A DNA stretch of 64,000 nt from CAYXSX01 sp964493095 (GTDB taxonomy: Bacteria; Pseudomonadota; Alphaproteobacteria; Micavibrionales; Micavibrionaceae): positions 27,805 through 91,804 of the forward strand of contig CAZBNG010000001.1 in the NCBI GenBank assembly GCA_964493095.1, written 5' to 3'. Positions 26,031 to 34,007 of this stretch are shown piece by piece (positions within the stretch are counted from its first letter, which is position 1; each line of letters begins with the position of its first letter). A model generated the notes under the pieces. It worked only from the letters and a program-made list of their open reading frames with translations, was not told the DNA's origin and made no database searches. The position numbers and the translations under genes were made by a program.

Positions 26031-26732
26031 TCAGCGCTGATTCATCAATTGCAGCACATGAATGAAAATAGCCACAAAACTGATATACAGATTAAGCGCG
26101 GAAGACCATGCCATGCGGCTATTCGCCTCTGTGCCGTGAGCGGCATTGTACATTTCTTTCGTGCGCTGCGTTTCAAAGGCCGTAATGCCGGAAAACGCGA
26201 GGATCGCAACAACGGAAATAACCATCTGGACCTGGCTTGAGAAGCCGACAAACAGCCCGACTACACTGATGAGAAGCACGCCGAGAATCGCCATAACGGC
26301 AAAGGTGCCCAGAGCCGTCAGATCCTTTTTGGTGGTATAACCATAAATGCTTAAGCCAGCAAACATACCGCCCGTTATAAAGAAGGCGCGAGCGATAGAT
26401 TCCCCGCTAAACGCCAGGGCGATCGTTGAAAAACTGATTCCGTACAGCACACTAACCGCTATAAACGAAGCCATCAGCTTGCCGGAGGACATCCGGACCG
26501 GATTAAAACCGAACCATACGATCGCCAGCGGCGCGAACATCACCAGATAGGCCTGCGGACCGCCCAGAAACAGCGACAGAAGCGCGGGTGAGCTGGCCAC
26601 CAGCCATGCGGTAACAGCGGTCACGACAAGACCCAGCGTCATACGGTTATAAACGCTGCCCATGTGATTACGCAGGTCGGCATCGACTGCCGAACCCGTG
26701 CGGGACTGCGGTATTGAATAACGATCAGACAT
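26031..26732 (-). CDS. Bax inhibitor-1 / YccA family membrane protein
   Basis: A 233-residue protein with seven hydrophobic helices (VTAVTAWLVASSPALLSLFL, FIAVSVLYGISFSTIALAFS, FAVMAILGVLLISVVGLFVG) and the family's conserved first region NHMGSVYNRMTLGL. BI-1 family proteins are pH-sensitive ion leak channels or modulators of FtsH; the bacterial role is loosely defined. It is a single-gene unit: a good promoter, a strong ribosome site (ATGGAGGAAAC) and a clear terminator. Confidence 0.9.
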   Translation of the reverse strand: MSDRYSIPQSRTGSAVDADLRNHMGSVYNRMTLGLVVTAVTAWLVASSPALLSLFLGGPQAYLVMFAPLAIVWFGFNPVRMSSGKLMASFIAVSVLYGISFSTIALAFSGESIARAFFITGGMFAGLSIYGYTTKKDLTALGTFAVMAILGVLLISVVGLFVGFSSQVQMVISVVAILAFSGITAFETQRTKEMYNAAHGTEANSRMAWSSALNLYISFVAIFIHVLQLMNQR

Positions 26733-26777
26733 CGTTTGTTTCCTCCATTTGTTGAGGCATTAATTTACCCTGCCTAT

Positions 26778-26806
26778 TATATAATCCTCATTTTAGCAGA
26801 TTTCAA
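26778..26806 (-). promoter_or_regulatory. sigma-70 promoter of the Bax-inhibitor-1 family gene
   Basis: On the minus strand TTGAAA (26806-26801) and TATATA (26783-26778) are 17 bases apart; TATAAT follows two bases later. About 40 bases of leader precede the ATG. Confidence 0.6.
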
Positions 26807-26888
26807 AGGAAACCGGAAAATTTCGCTCTTTTCCCTGTTACCTTCCACAACGCATTGAAACCCCCAATGATTATGCTACCTTAAGGCC

Positions 26889-28142
26889 ATGAGTCTGTTC
26901 ACCTCCTCACAATTCGCCTCCTGCGCCGAAACAGGCACTGACTGGCGCGATACCTCCAAAAAGGTTCTGGAGCAGCTGGAAAGCGTGCGCACGGAGGGGG
27001 CGGATTTCAATTTCGGATTCCTTTATCTGTCGGATCTTCTGGCCTCTGATGCCACCAGCATTCTGAACCTGTTCCGCTCTGTTCTGAACATTGAAAACTG
27101 GGTGGGCTGCGTCGGGGTAGGGGTGTGCGGCACGGGCTCCGATCATATAGATGAGCCCGCCATCTCCGCCATGATCGGGCATTTCGATGCGGATAGCTTC
27201 TGCCTGTTCCCGCCGCGCGGGGAAGGTGCCGGGGAAGGCGATCCTGAAAAAACCAGCGGTCTTGAAACATGGCTTAACAAAAACGATCCCATGATCATGC
27301 TGGTACACGGGGATCCGCTGGCGGAACAGGATCCGGCGCTCACACTCCAAAAAGTCTCAACGCTTACCAATGCTTTTCTCATAGGCGGCTTGTCCTCATC
27401 CCGTACGGAACACTTCCAGGTTGCCGGCGAACTCAAACGCGGCGCCCTGAGCGGCTGCATCTTTTCCCAGAATATTGCCGCCGCTACAGCGCTGTCGCAG
27501 GGATGCGCCCCTATCGGCCCCCTGCATACCATCACAAAAGGGGACGACCATATTATCGCCGGGCTCGACAATCTGAATGCCGTAGAGGTCTTCGAAGGCG
27601 ATTTGCGCAGCATGACCATTAAAAAGATCGATAAGGATCCGGACGAAATCATCCTGGATAATCCAGACGAAATTCCTGAGGAGTTTCAAAGTCTTATTCA
27701 GGGAGAAATCCATATTGCCTTCCCTGTCTCAGGGTCCGATCAGGAGGATTATCTCGTGCGCAATATCATCGGAATGGACCCGGATGAAGGCTCTTTGACC
27801 GTGGCGCAAAATGTTTTAAACGGGGAAAATGTCCTGTTCGTTAAACGCGACGATGACACGGTAAAAAGCGACCTTTCCCACACGCTGGTTAAATTGCGCG
27901 AACGGGTATTGCGGGAAACAGGAAGCTTCCAGCCCAAGGGCGCTATTTATATTTCCTGCGCCGCCAGGGCTTTTTCCAATTTCGGCGGCAATAAAAACAA
28001 CCCGGCCGCAAAGGGCGGGGGAGAAATGGCGCTGGTGCGCGATATCATCGGCGATGTGCCGCTTGCCGGATTTTATGCCGGTGGCGAAATTTCAAACGCC
28101 CGGCTGTATGGTTATACGGGAGTTTTGACCTTATTTCTTTAA
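26889..28142 (+). CDS. FIST-domain sensory protein
   Basis: A 417-residue cytoplasmic protein with FIST N (about residues 30-220) and FIST C (about 230-395) domains: FGFLYLSDLLA, GCVGVGVCGTGSD, LIGGLSSSRTEHFQ, GCAPIGPLHTITKGDDH and, at the end, GDVPLAGFYAGGEI. FIST domains sense small ligands and are usually fused to or encoded beside signalling proteins; here it is stand-alone. It precedes the Dsb-like gene by 42 bases, so it may be co-transcribed with the front of the secretion locus. AAGG precedes the ATG. Confidence 0.88.
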   Translation: MSLFTSSQFASCAETGTDWRDTSKKVLEQLESVRTEGADFNFGFLYLSDLLASDATSILNLFRSVLNIENWVGCVGVGVCGTGSDHIDEPAISAMIGHFDADSFCLFPPRGEGAGEGDPEKTSGLETWLNKNDPMIMLVHGDPLAEQDPALTLQKVSTLTNAFLIGGLSSSRTEHFQVAGELKRGALSGCIFSQNIAAATALSQGCAPIGPLHTITKGDDHIIAGLDNLNAVEVFEGDLRSMTIKKIDKDPDEIILDNPDEIPEEFQSLIQGEIHIAFPVSGSDQEDYLVRNIIGMDPDEGSLTVAQNVLNGENVLFVKRDDDTVKSDLSHTLVKLRERVLRETGSFQPKGAIYISCAARAFSNFGGNKNNPAAKGGGEMALVRDIIGDVPLAGFYAGGEISNARLYGYTGVLTLFL

Positions 28143-28184
28143 ACGACTACAATTAAAAGATAGCTTGAAAAAGGAAGCGCCCAG

Positions 28185-29027
28185 ATGAAAAATTTAATCC
28201 TGTTTCTTGCCGCCGCGCTTATGCTGGCGGGCCTTGTCACAAGCGCCGCACGCGCACAGGATGCCTTGCCGCAACTGCCCGACCCGATTCAAAACCTGGT
28301 TAATGACGGGGCGCAGATACGTTATCTGGGCAAGGACCACGGCTTCGACGCATGGCTGACCATTAAAAACGGCCAGGAACAATATTTTTACGTTCTGCCC
28401 GACCGCAGCGCTTTTGTTATGGGTGTTTTATTCGACGGCACGGGTAAAGCGGTAACGGTCCAGCAAGTACGACGTTTACAGCAGGAAGGCGATGAAATGC
28501 TCGACGCATTGGCTTCGGACACACCTTCGGCCAACAACGACACGGACGCCTTCGCCTTGAAATCCCCGGCTGAAAAACTGTTCAGCGATATCGAGGGCAG
28601 CAACTGGGTGCCTCTGGGCGCGGCCAACGCCCCCGTGGTTTACAGCTTTATCGACCCGCAATGCCCGCATTGCCATGCGTTTATTGACGACCTGCGCAAA
28701 ACTTATCTGCCGGAAGGGCGCATACAGCTGCGCCTGATCCCGGTGGGGTTCCGCGAAGAAACGCTGGCGCAGGCCGCCTTTTTGTTGGCTGCGCCCGATC
28801 CGGGAGCGCGCTTTCTGCGTCATATGGACGGCGACGAAACAGCCCTGCCGGCGAGAAAGGACATCAATACGCAGGGCGTACAGCGTAATTTGTCTATCAT
28901 GCAGACATGGGGGCTGAACGTAACACCCTTGATTATATACCGTGACAAGGCGGGAGAGGTTAAGATTGTACGGGGACGCCCCAAGGACATAGCCGGCTTT
29001 ATTGCCGATTTGCCGCCCGCCGGCTAG
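28185..29027 (+). CDS. periplasmic DsbC/DsbG-like thiol:disulfide oxidoreductase
   Basis: A 280-residue exported protein (signal ILFLAAALMLAGLVTSAARA, then QDALPQ). After an N-terminal dimerisation-like region (YLGKDHGFDAWLTIKNGQEQ) comes a thioredoxin fold with the active site SFIDPQCPHCHAF (Cys-160, Cys-163) and the cis-Pro element GLNVTPLIIY. DsbC-type isomerases shuffle wrong disulfides in the periplasm; such genes often accompany conjugation and type IV secretion loci. The Cys-rich exported paralogs at 39-44 kb are possible clients. Confidence 0.86.
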   Translation: MKNLILFLAAALMLAGLVTSAARAQDALPQLPDPIQNLVNDGAQIRYLGKDHGFDAWLTIKNGQEQYFYVLPDRSAFVMGVLFDGTGKAVTVQQVRRLQQEGDEMLDALASDTPSANNDTDAFALKSPAEKLFSDIEGSNWVPLGAANAPVVYSFIDPQCPHCHAFIDDLRKTYLPEGRIQLRLIPVGFREETLAQAAFLLAAPDPGARFLRHMDGDETALPARKDINTQGVQRNLSIMQTWGLNVTPLIIYRDKAGEVKIVRGRPKDIAGFIADLPPAG

Positions 29028-29156
29028 GAAAGCACGGAAATTGGCTTGTATCAGGCACTCATTCGCATTTATAATTGCGTTTGTCAGGGTTATGTTCCGC
29101 CTTTTTCCCCAAAGGGCCATATCATGGTTAAGCATCTTAAGTAGGTCAGTTTTTTA

Positions 29157-30365
29157 ATGGATCAGCGCGCGCAATATCTCATTCAGGTTATGGAGAAAAT
29201 CGGCGCTCCCCTTATGAACGGGCTGGCGGGGAAAACCCCTGCGTCCGGGAACGAGCAGGACACGGCGCAAACCATTGCCGAACTGCTCTCCGCCTGCGTG
29301 AAGTTCGGTATCGATATCGGCAATATGATCGATATCAATAACGCCGGGCCCGAAGGCGACGATCTGCGCATTGCTTTAACGGCGCTTTCCAGTCCGCTGA
29401 TCGCGCATTACTATAAGGAAGCCGGGCGTGTACCGTCCGAGGGGGACAGCAAAAAAATGATCGCCGCCCTGCAGGCCGTCATGACATTTTCGGAGAATTT
29501 CGCTCCCGATCACGACAATACGCAACGTCTTGAAAATATTTCCGTCAAAGCACTGGAAACCAATATTCACTACATCGATGCGCTTACCCCGGCCATCAAC
29601 GCCATCGCCTCTTTTGCTTTCGGGCAAAGCGAGACAAAACTTCTACTCGATATTTCAACGAAGCTCACACAAAACGCCTCCTCCTTAAGAAAGGCGCTGC
29701 TGGGAGAATCCCTGCCCGATGCCGATAAAAAAACGGCGGAGCTCGCCCTTTTACGTACTTTGTCGAGACTTTATGCCGATTGCCATAACTCAGAGGTAGC
29801 CAAAGTCATGGCCCTGAATGAAGAAGAGCGCATAAATGCCAGCATTTCCGTCGAAACGGTATGGAGCGCTTTTGAAACCCGCAGCGCCATGCTTCAGGCG
29901 CTGGCCGAAAACCTGGTGCCGAACGGAAGCGCAGCAACAGGTGCAGGAGCGGCTCCGGCAGCGCCCGCAGAGCCGGATTCCCCGCCACCTCAAAGCCCGG
30001 ACGAAACTCCTGCACAAGCTCCGAAAACAGAGGTTCCGCCGCCGCAAACCACACAAAACCAGCCAGCCACTCCCGCGCCGGAACAAAAAGCCCCACCGCC
30101 GCAAGACGCTAAAACCAACCCCATGAGCATGTTTGCCAAGCCTAAAACTACAGAGGCACCGCCATCTGAAACGCCTCCCGCTGCTCCTCCCACGGAAACG
30201 CCACCGCCGGAAACCCCGGCCACACCGCCTCCCGCCGAAACACCACCGGAAGAACCGCCATCGACAACACCGGAGGAAAATTCTGAAAAACCTGCGGATA
30301 AACCGGCGGGCAGCCCTATGTCTTTTTTCAAGTCCAAACCTAAAAAGGATGAGAACAATGATTAA
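29157..30365 (+). CDS. Pro-rich cytosolic protein at the head of the Dot/Icm locus
   Basis: Not recognised. The 402 residues comprise a helical, soluble N-terminal domain of about 260 residues without signal peptide or membrane segment, then a low-complexity tail rich in Pro, Thr, Glu and Ala. A short motif occurs twice in the tail, NPMSMFAKPK (about 321-330) and SPMSFFKSKPK (near 386-396), the second almost at the C-terminus. The gene is followed after 23 bases by the lytic transglycosylase gene and then dotDCB. It could be a secretion substrate, chaperone or structural linker; none is shown. Confidence 0.72.
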   Translation: MDQRAQYLIQVMEKIGAPLMNGLAGKTPASGNEQDTAQTIAELLSACVKFGIDIGNMIDINNAGPEGDDLRIALTALSSPLIAHYYKEAGRVPSEGDSKKMIAALQAVMTFSENFAPDHDNTQRLENISVKALETNIHYIDALTPAINAIASFAFGQSETKLLLDISTKLTQNASSLRKALLGESLPDADKKTAELALLRTLSRLYADCHNSEVAKVMALNEEERINASISVETVWSAFETRSAMLQALAENLVPNGSAATGAGAAPAAPAEPDSPPPQSPDETPAQAPKTEVPPPQTTQNQPATPAPEQKAPPPQDAKTNPMSMFAKPKTTEAPPSETPPAAPPTETPPPETPATPPPAETPPEEPPSTTPEENSEKPADKPAGSPMSFFKSKPKKDENND

Positions 30366-30388
30366 CCGTAAAAAACAGGATCAAAAGA

Positions 30389-30799
30389 ATGAGCGTTAAA
30401 GTTCTCGCCTCATGTCTGATACTCGCCGCCCAGACATACTCTGTGCCCCCGGCGGTTCTGGTGGGCATTTATAAAGCCGAGGGCGGCAAAATCGGTCAGG
30501 AAGTGCCCAACAGCAACGGAACCTACGATCTTGGCCCTATGCAGATCAATACGCTATGGCTTCCCGAGCTTTCCCGGCACTGGGGGGTAAGCGAGGAAAC
30601 CGCCCGTAAATGGGTTCGTGACGACGCCTGCACCAACACGGGCGTGGCCGCCTGGATTCTACGGACACACCTTGATGAAACCCAGAGCTTGTCCAAGGCA
30701 ATCAGCTATTATCACTCCCGCACCCCGCAATACGGCGAGCGTTATAAAAAGCGGGTTATCGCACTGATGAAAAAAAGCGGGCTGGTGAAAACACGCTAG
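30389..30799 (+). CDS. lytic transglycosylase (SLT-type) associated with the secretion locus
   Basis: A 136-residue single-domain SLT-fold protein: VLASCLILAAQTYSVPPAVL, the catalytic Glu-31 in YKAEGGKIG, GPMQINTLWL, and AAWILRTHL with the late YHSRTPQYGERY. Conjugation and type IV systems use such enzymes to open the peptidoglycan. No separate signal peptide is visible ahead of the domain, so either the hydrophobic N-terminus serves for export or the real start is elsewhere. It precedes dotD by 166 bases. Confidence 0.85.
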   Translation: MSVKVLASCLILAAQTYSVPPAVLVGIYKAEGGKIGQEVPNSNGTYDLGPMQINTLWLPELSRHWGVSEETARKWVRDDACTNTGVAAWILRTHLDETQSLSKAISYYHSRTPQYGERYKKRVIALMKKSGLVKTR

Positions 30800-30830
30800 A
30801 AATTTTCCCAAAAACGCCTTCCCTCCTGAA

Positions 30831-30869
30831 AATTCCACATAAACGCCCGAATATCCACAATTATACACA
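30831..30869 (+). other. cluster of DnaA-box-like nonamers upstream of dotD
   Basis: TTATACACA (30861-30869) fits the TTWTNCACA DnaA consensus; ATATCCACA (30851-30859) and AATTCCACA (30831-30839) are one or more changes from it. All three point the same way within 40 bases. Confidence 0.3.
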
Positions 30870-30898
30870 TAAGCACGGGGACAGTTTCGATTGTTATC

Positions 30899-30927
30899 TT
30901 GCGGCGGTTTGCGGGGGTGATTAATCT
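30899..30927 (+). promoter_or_regulatory. candidate promoter of dotDCB
   Basis: TTGCGG (30899-30904) and TAATCT (30922-30927), 17 bases apart, 38 bases before the dotD ATG. Both boxes depart from consensus. Confidence 0.3.
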
Positions 30928-30965
30928 GGACCCTATAGATCTATCTTCTAGCTTGGATATATCCC

Positions 30966-31490
30966 ATGGCGTCCAAACGCGCGGCACATAAAGTATTTTT
31001 TACAGGCCTGATGTTCGCCCTGTCTTTAGGGCTTGCTGGCTGTGGATCCGTGCCTGACCATTTCAGCAATAAATCGCCGCAAATTGTAGCATCCCCCGAC
31101 AAAGTGTCCTCGATGCTTGCGGAGGCCGCAGACCGCGCCTCGGACGCGCTGGAAAAGCTGGCCGCGGTTGAATACGGCAGGAGTCCGGGCATAGCCGTTG
31201 CCCCGATCGCCAACGCCCCGCGGGAGCTGCGCCGCGCGATTACCGTGAACTGGGTAGGGCCGGTGGAGCCAATAACAAAAACGCTCGCCGACCGTGCCAG
31301 CTACCGTTTCCTGACCGTGGGCGCAACACCGCCGACGCCAATCGTTATTTCACTGGACGTTGAAAATATGCCGGTTGTAGACGTTCTGCGCGATATTGGC
31401 CTGCAACTGGGTGAACGTGCCGATATTCGCGTCGATGCGGAAAGCCGTACCGTGGAAATTCACTATCCCACGAACGGGCAGGAGGGTTAG
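30966..31490 (+). CDS. dotD: type IVB secretion lipoprotein DotD
   Basis: DotD is an outer-membrane lipoprotein of the Dot/Icm core complex that helps place DotH in the outer membrane. The 174 residues begin with a lipoprotein signal peptide ending in LSLGLAGCGS (Cys-26 lipidated), then a C-terminal domain of N0/secretin-like fold: RRAITVNWVGPVEPITKTLA, VISLDVENMPVVDVLRDIGL, RADIRVDAESRTVEIHY. Length is close to Legionella DotD (163). The dotC ATG follows 3 bases after its stop, as in other Dot/Icm loci. Confidence 0.91.
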   Translation: MASKRAAHKVFFTGLMFALSLGLAGCGSVPDHFSNKSPQIVASPDKVSSMLAEAADRASDALEKLAAVEYGRSPGIAVAPIANAPRELRRAITVNWVGPVEPITKTLADRASYRFLTVGATPPTPIVISLDVENMPVVDVLRDIGLQLGERADIRVDAESRTVEIHYPTNGQEG

Positions 31491-31493
31491 GGA

Positions 31494-32357
31494 ATGTCTC
31501 CGCTTACCCTGAAGCAGAAACAATTTACGCTTCTGGCCGTATTGTTTGCCGTTTGTGCGGTTTTTACCTTTCCCAGCTACGCCCAGCTTGGCCTTACCGA
31601 CGATGCGCCGCCGCACGAACCCCCTTCACTGGAACAGCTTAAGCATCTGGAACGTGACAACCAGACCGTATCCGATACCAATAAACTTCCTTTCGACATC
31701 CGCGAAGATGCCCTTCGCGAAGCCGCCATTTCCTACGGCGCGCGCGGCGGACTGGCCAAACGCACCTTTGAGATCCGCCGGGAGCTGGCGAGCCGGGGGC
31801 GCTACCTCGATAAGGTCTTTGATTTCCGCCAGTTACTGATCCCCGCCCCTTCGGGCCTGTTGATCGAACCGCCAATTATTTCCGAATCGATTAACGCCAT
31901 GCTGATTGATACCGGGGGACAGCAAGCCGCCGTATCCGACCGGATTTACAATATCATCAGCAACGCCAAGATCACCTCCACGGCCCGCACCTGGCATACA
32001 TACCTTGAGCGTGAATGGAGCGCCGTCGAGCCTCCCCCCGATATCCTGCGTCCCGAAAACGCTGAAGAGCGGGCGCTCTGGGAGAAAAAAGTCGAAGAGG
32101 GGTGGCAAAAAGGTTACGAACAGGCCAATGAAATCTTTGCCGACGACCTGAACAGGCTCGTTGCCGACTTCATGGGCATGATCCGCTATCGTACCCTGCT
32201 GTCACAGGGTATGATTTCCGCGCCTTACGCGCTGCAGGTAGACCGGGGCATCACGGGTGACGGTAATGAAATGCGCATAGGCGACCGCGCCGTGGAAATC
32301 ACAGGCGTACCAACTCTCATTACAGAGGCTAATCAATGGCAACCCGCAAACCGGTAA
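31494..32357 (+). CDS. dotC: type IVB secretion core protein DotC
   Basis: DotC forms the outer-membrane core disc with DotD and DotH. The 287-residue protein has the family core RDDALREAAISYGARGGLA-like region (IREDALREAAISYGARGGLA), HTYLEREWS, GWQKGYEQANEIFADDLNRL and the conserved ending YALQVDRGITGDGNEMRIGD. The N-terminus is a Sec signal (LLAVLFAVCAVFTFPSYAQL) without a good lipobox: the residue before Cys is Val and cleavage after SYA looks better. Legionella DotC is a lipoprotein, so this one may be soluble. The stop overlaps dotB by 22 bases. Confidence 0.92.
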   Translation: MSPLTLKQKQFTLLAVLFAVCAVFTFPSYAQLGLTDDAPPHEPPSLEQLKHLERDNQTVSDTNKLPFDIREDALREAAISYGARGGLAKRTFEIRRELASRGRYLDKVFDFRQLLIPAPSGLLIEPPIISESINAMLIDTGGQQAAVSDRIYNIISNAKITSTARTWHTYLEREWSAVEPPPDILRPENAEERALWEKKVEEGWQKGYEQANEIFADDLNRLVADFMGMIRYRTLLSQGMISAPYALQVDRGITGDGNEMRIGDRAVEITGVPTLITEANQWQPANR

Positions 32358-33499
32358 GTCTCCTTAAGGCCGACGACAATATCGCGGAAACCTGGCCTGA
32401 CGAGCCGGACCGTTTTACCGACGAGCATGTCGATCCCTTCCTTTTATGGTGCGTAAAGAAGAACTCCTCGGATGTGACATTCCAGTCGGACCGCCCGGTT
32501 TACAACGAGATTCACGGTACATTATACCCTGCGACATACCGTAATCTTGATGCGGCGGACATGGCCGTCCTGCTGACAAAAATTTACGGCCCGGAAGCGC
32601 AGGCCCGTCTGGCCTCGGCCCGCGATCTTGATGTTTCTTACGAAATTCGGCCCGACCGCTATACGCGTCACCGTTTTCGCGTCAACATCACCGCCGTGCT
32701 TTCCCGCGGCCGTGACGCCGCGCAGATCACCATGCGTGTTCTTCCCAGCGAACCGCCGACGATGAAAGATCTCGGCGTCGAGGAGGATATCGTCAATAAC
32801 TGGGCGCCCCGGCAAGGCATTGTGATTGTCACCGGGCCGACGGGGTCGGGAAAAACCACGCTACTGGCCGCCGGTAACCGCCTGCTGCTGGAACGTCCGC
32901 GCGGATGCGGCAAGATGCTGACATATGAATCTCCTATTGAATATGTTTACGATTCCATTCATTCGCCGCGCTCCCTCGTCGCGCAGAGCGAGATTCCCCG
33001 CCACCTTCCCAATTTCGCTCATGGCGTGCGCAATGCCCTGCGCCGCAAACCCGAGGTAATCCTTGTAGGAGAGGCCCGCGACCGCGAAACCATCAATGCT
33101 TCGATCGAAGCGGCGCAGACAGGTCATGCCGTCTATACCACAACGCACACCACAGGCGTCGCCAACACCGTGCAGCGTATGCTTTCCACCTATGACATGA
33201 GCGAGCGTGAGGAACGCGCGATTGCCCTCATGGAAACTTTGCGCATGATCGTTACACAGTCGCTCGTTCCGCGGATCGGCGGAGGGCGGATCGGCATCCG
33301 GGAGTGGATGATTTTCCCCGACGAAGTGCGTGAAAAACTTATGGATATGGACTTCACCCGCTGGCCGTCAGAGCTTCACCGCATGATCGCCTATTACGGC
33401 CAGACAATGGAGCGTTCTGCCGAAATAGAATACGAAGCGGGCAAGATCGACCGGCGCGCCTATCTCCTGCTTTCCGCCAGTACCGGCGCGGGCAGCTAA
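32336..33499 (+). CDS. dotB: type IVB secretion ATPase DotB
   Basis: DotB is the hexameric PilT/VirB11-like ATPase that docks on DotO at the cytoplasmic face. The 387-residue sequence has Walker A GPTGSGKTTLLA (167-178), the Asp box ESPIEYVYD, Walker B EVILVGEARDRETI and the His box GHAVYTTTHTTGV. The N-terminal domain LLWCVKKNSSDVTFQSDRPV is characteristic of DotB and its IncI homologue TraJ. The 22-base overlap with dotC indicates coupled translation. Confidence 0.96.
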   Translation: MATRKPVSLLKADDNIAETWPDEPDRFTDEHVDPFLLWCVKKNSSDVTFQSDRPVYNEIHGTLYPATYRNLDAADMAVLLTKIYGPEAQARLASARDLDVSYEIRPDRYTRHRFRVNITAVLSRGRDAAQITMRVLPSEPPTMKDLGVEEDIVNNWAPRQGIVIVTGPTGSGKTTLLAAGNRLLLERPRGCGKMLTYESPIEYVYDSIHSPRSLVAQSEIPRHLPNFAHGVRNALRRKPEVILVGEARDRETINASIEAAQTGHAVYTTTHTTGVANTVQRMLSTYDMSEREERAIALMETLRMIVTQSLVPRIGGGRIGIREWMIFPDEVREKLMDMDFTRWPSELHRMIAYYGQTMERSAEIEYEAGKIDRRAYLLLSASTGAGS

Positions 33500-33595
33500 A
33501 TATTTCCCCAAACCGCTCATTTTAATTTATAATATCTAGGTAAATGGCGTTTTGCCCGCTTTCGCGGCATCAGCGCCTGCAAAACAGGGGACACT

Positions 33596-33895
33596 GTGAC
33601 CAAAGAGATTGATAACATACAGGATAAGCTAAACTGGCACTGGCGCAACTCCATGCGGCCCGTGCGGTTTTTCGCTTTCGACGCCCGCGCGGCCATCATG
33701 ATCCCCGTTCTTCTGGTCTATGCCCGCCTTTCCACTATCCTGATTACCATAGCCCTGATGTTCTTTTTCCGTTTTCTGGAGCGCAAGGGCCTGACTTTTC
33801 CCGCCGCCCTGCGCGCGTTTCGTTCCTGGGTGGTCACGCCCAACAGGCCCGGCTGGATCGGCGTTCACAAAAAACGTTTTACCGATTTCGGTTAG
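33596..33895 (+). CDS. icmT: type IVB secretion protein IcmT
   Basis: A 99-residue inner-membrane protein whose core, HWRNSMRPVRFFAFDARAAI followed by a membrane helix (ILITIALMFFFRFLERKG) and ALRAFRSWVV, is the IcmT/TraK pattern; Legionella IcmT has 86 residues. It starts with GTG, 96 bases after dotB. In Legionella icmT begins the second dot/icm region and is needed for host-cell pore activity and export; here it directly follows dotDCB. Confidence 0.9.
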   Translation: MTKEIDNIQDKLNWHWRNSMRPVRFFAFDARAAIMIPVLLVYARLSTILITIALMFFFRFLERKGLTFPAALRAFRSWVVTPNRPGWIGVHKKRFTDFG

Positions 33896-34007
33896 CCCCA
33901 ATTTCCCGCTACAAACAACCGCTTGACCCTTGTGTTTTACAATTGCGCCCTTTATCCTCGTAATGGTCTCGTGATATTTGCGAATTGAAAGAAAAGGGCT
34001 GGTTTTC

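Noticed and set aside
29990..30358. Gly-rich frame opposite the Pro-rich tail
   Set aside because: Direct complement of Pro/Thr codons (CCN/ACN) in the plus-strand gene.
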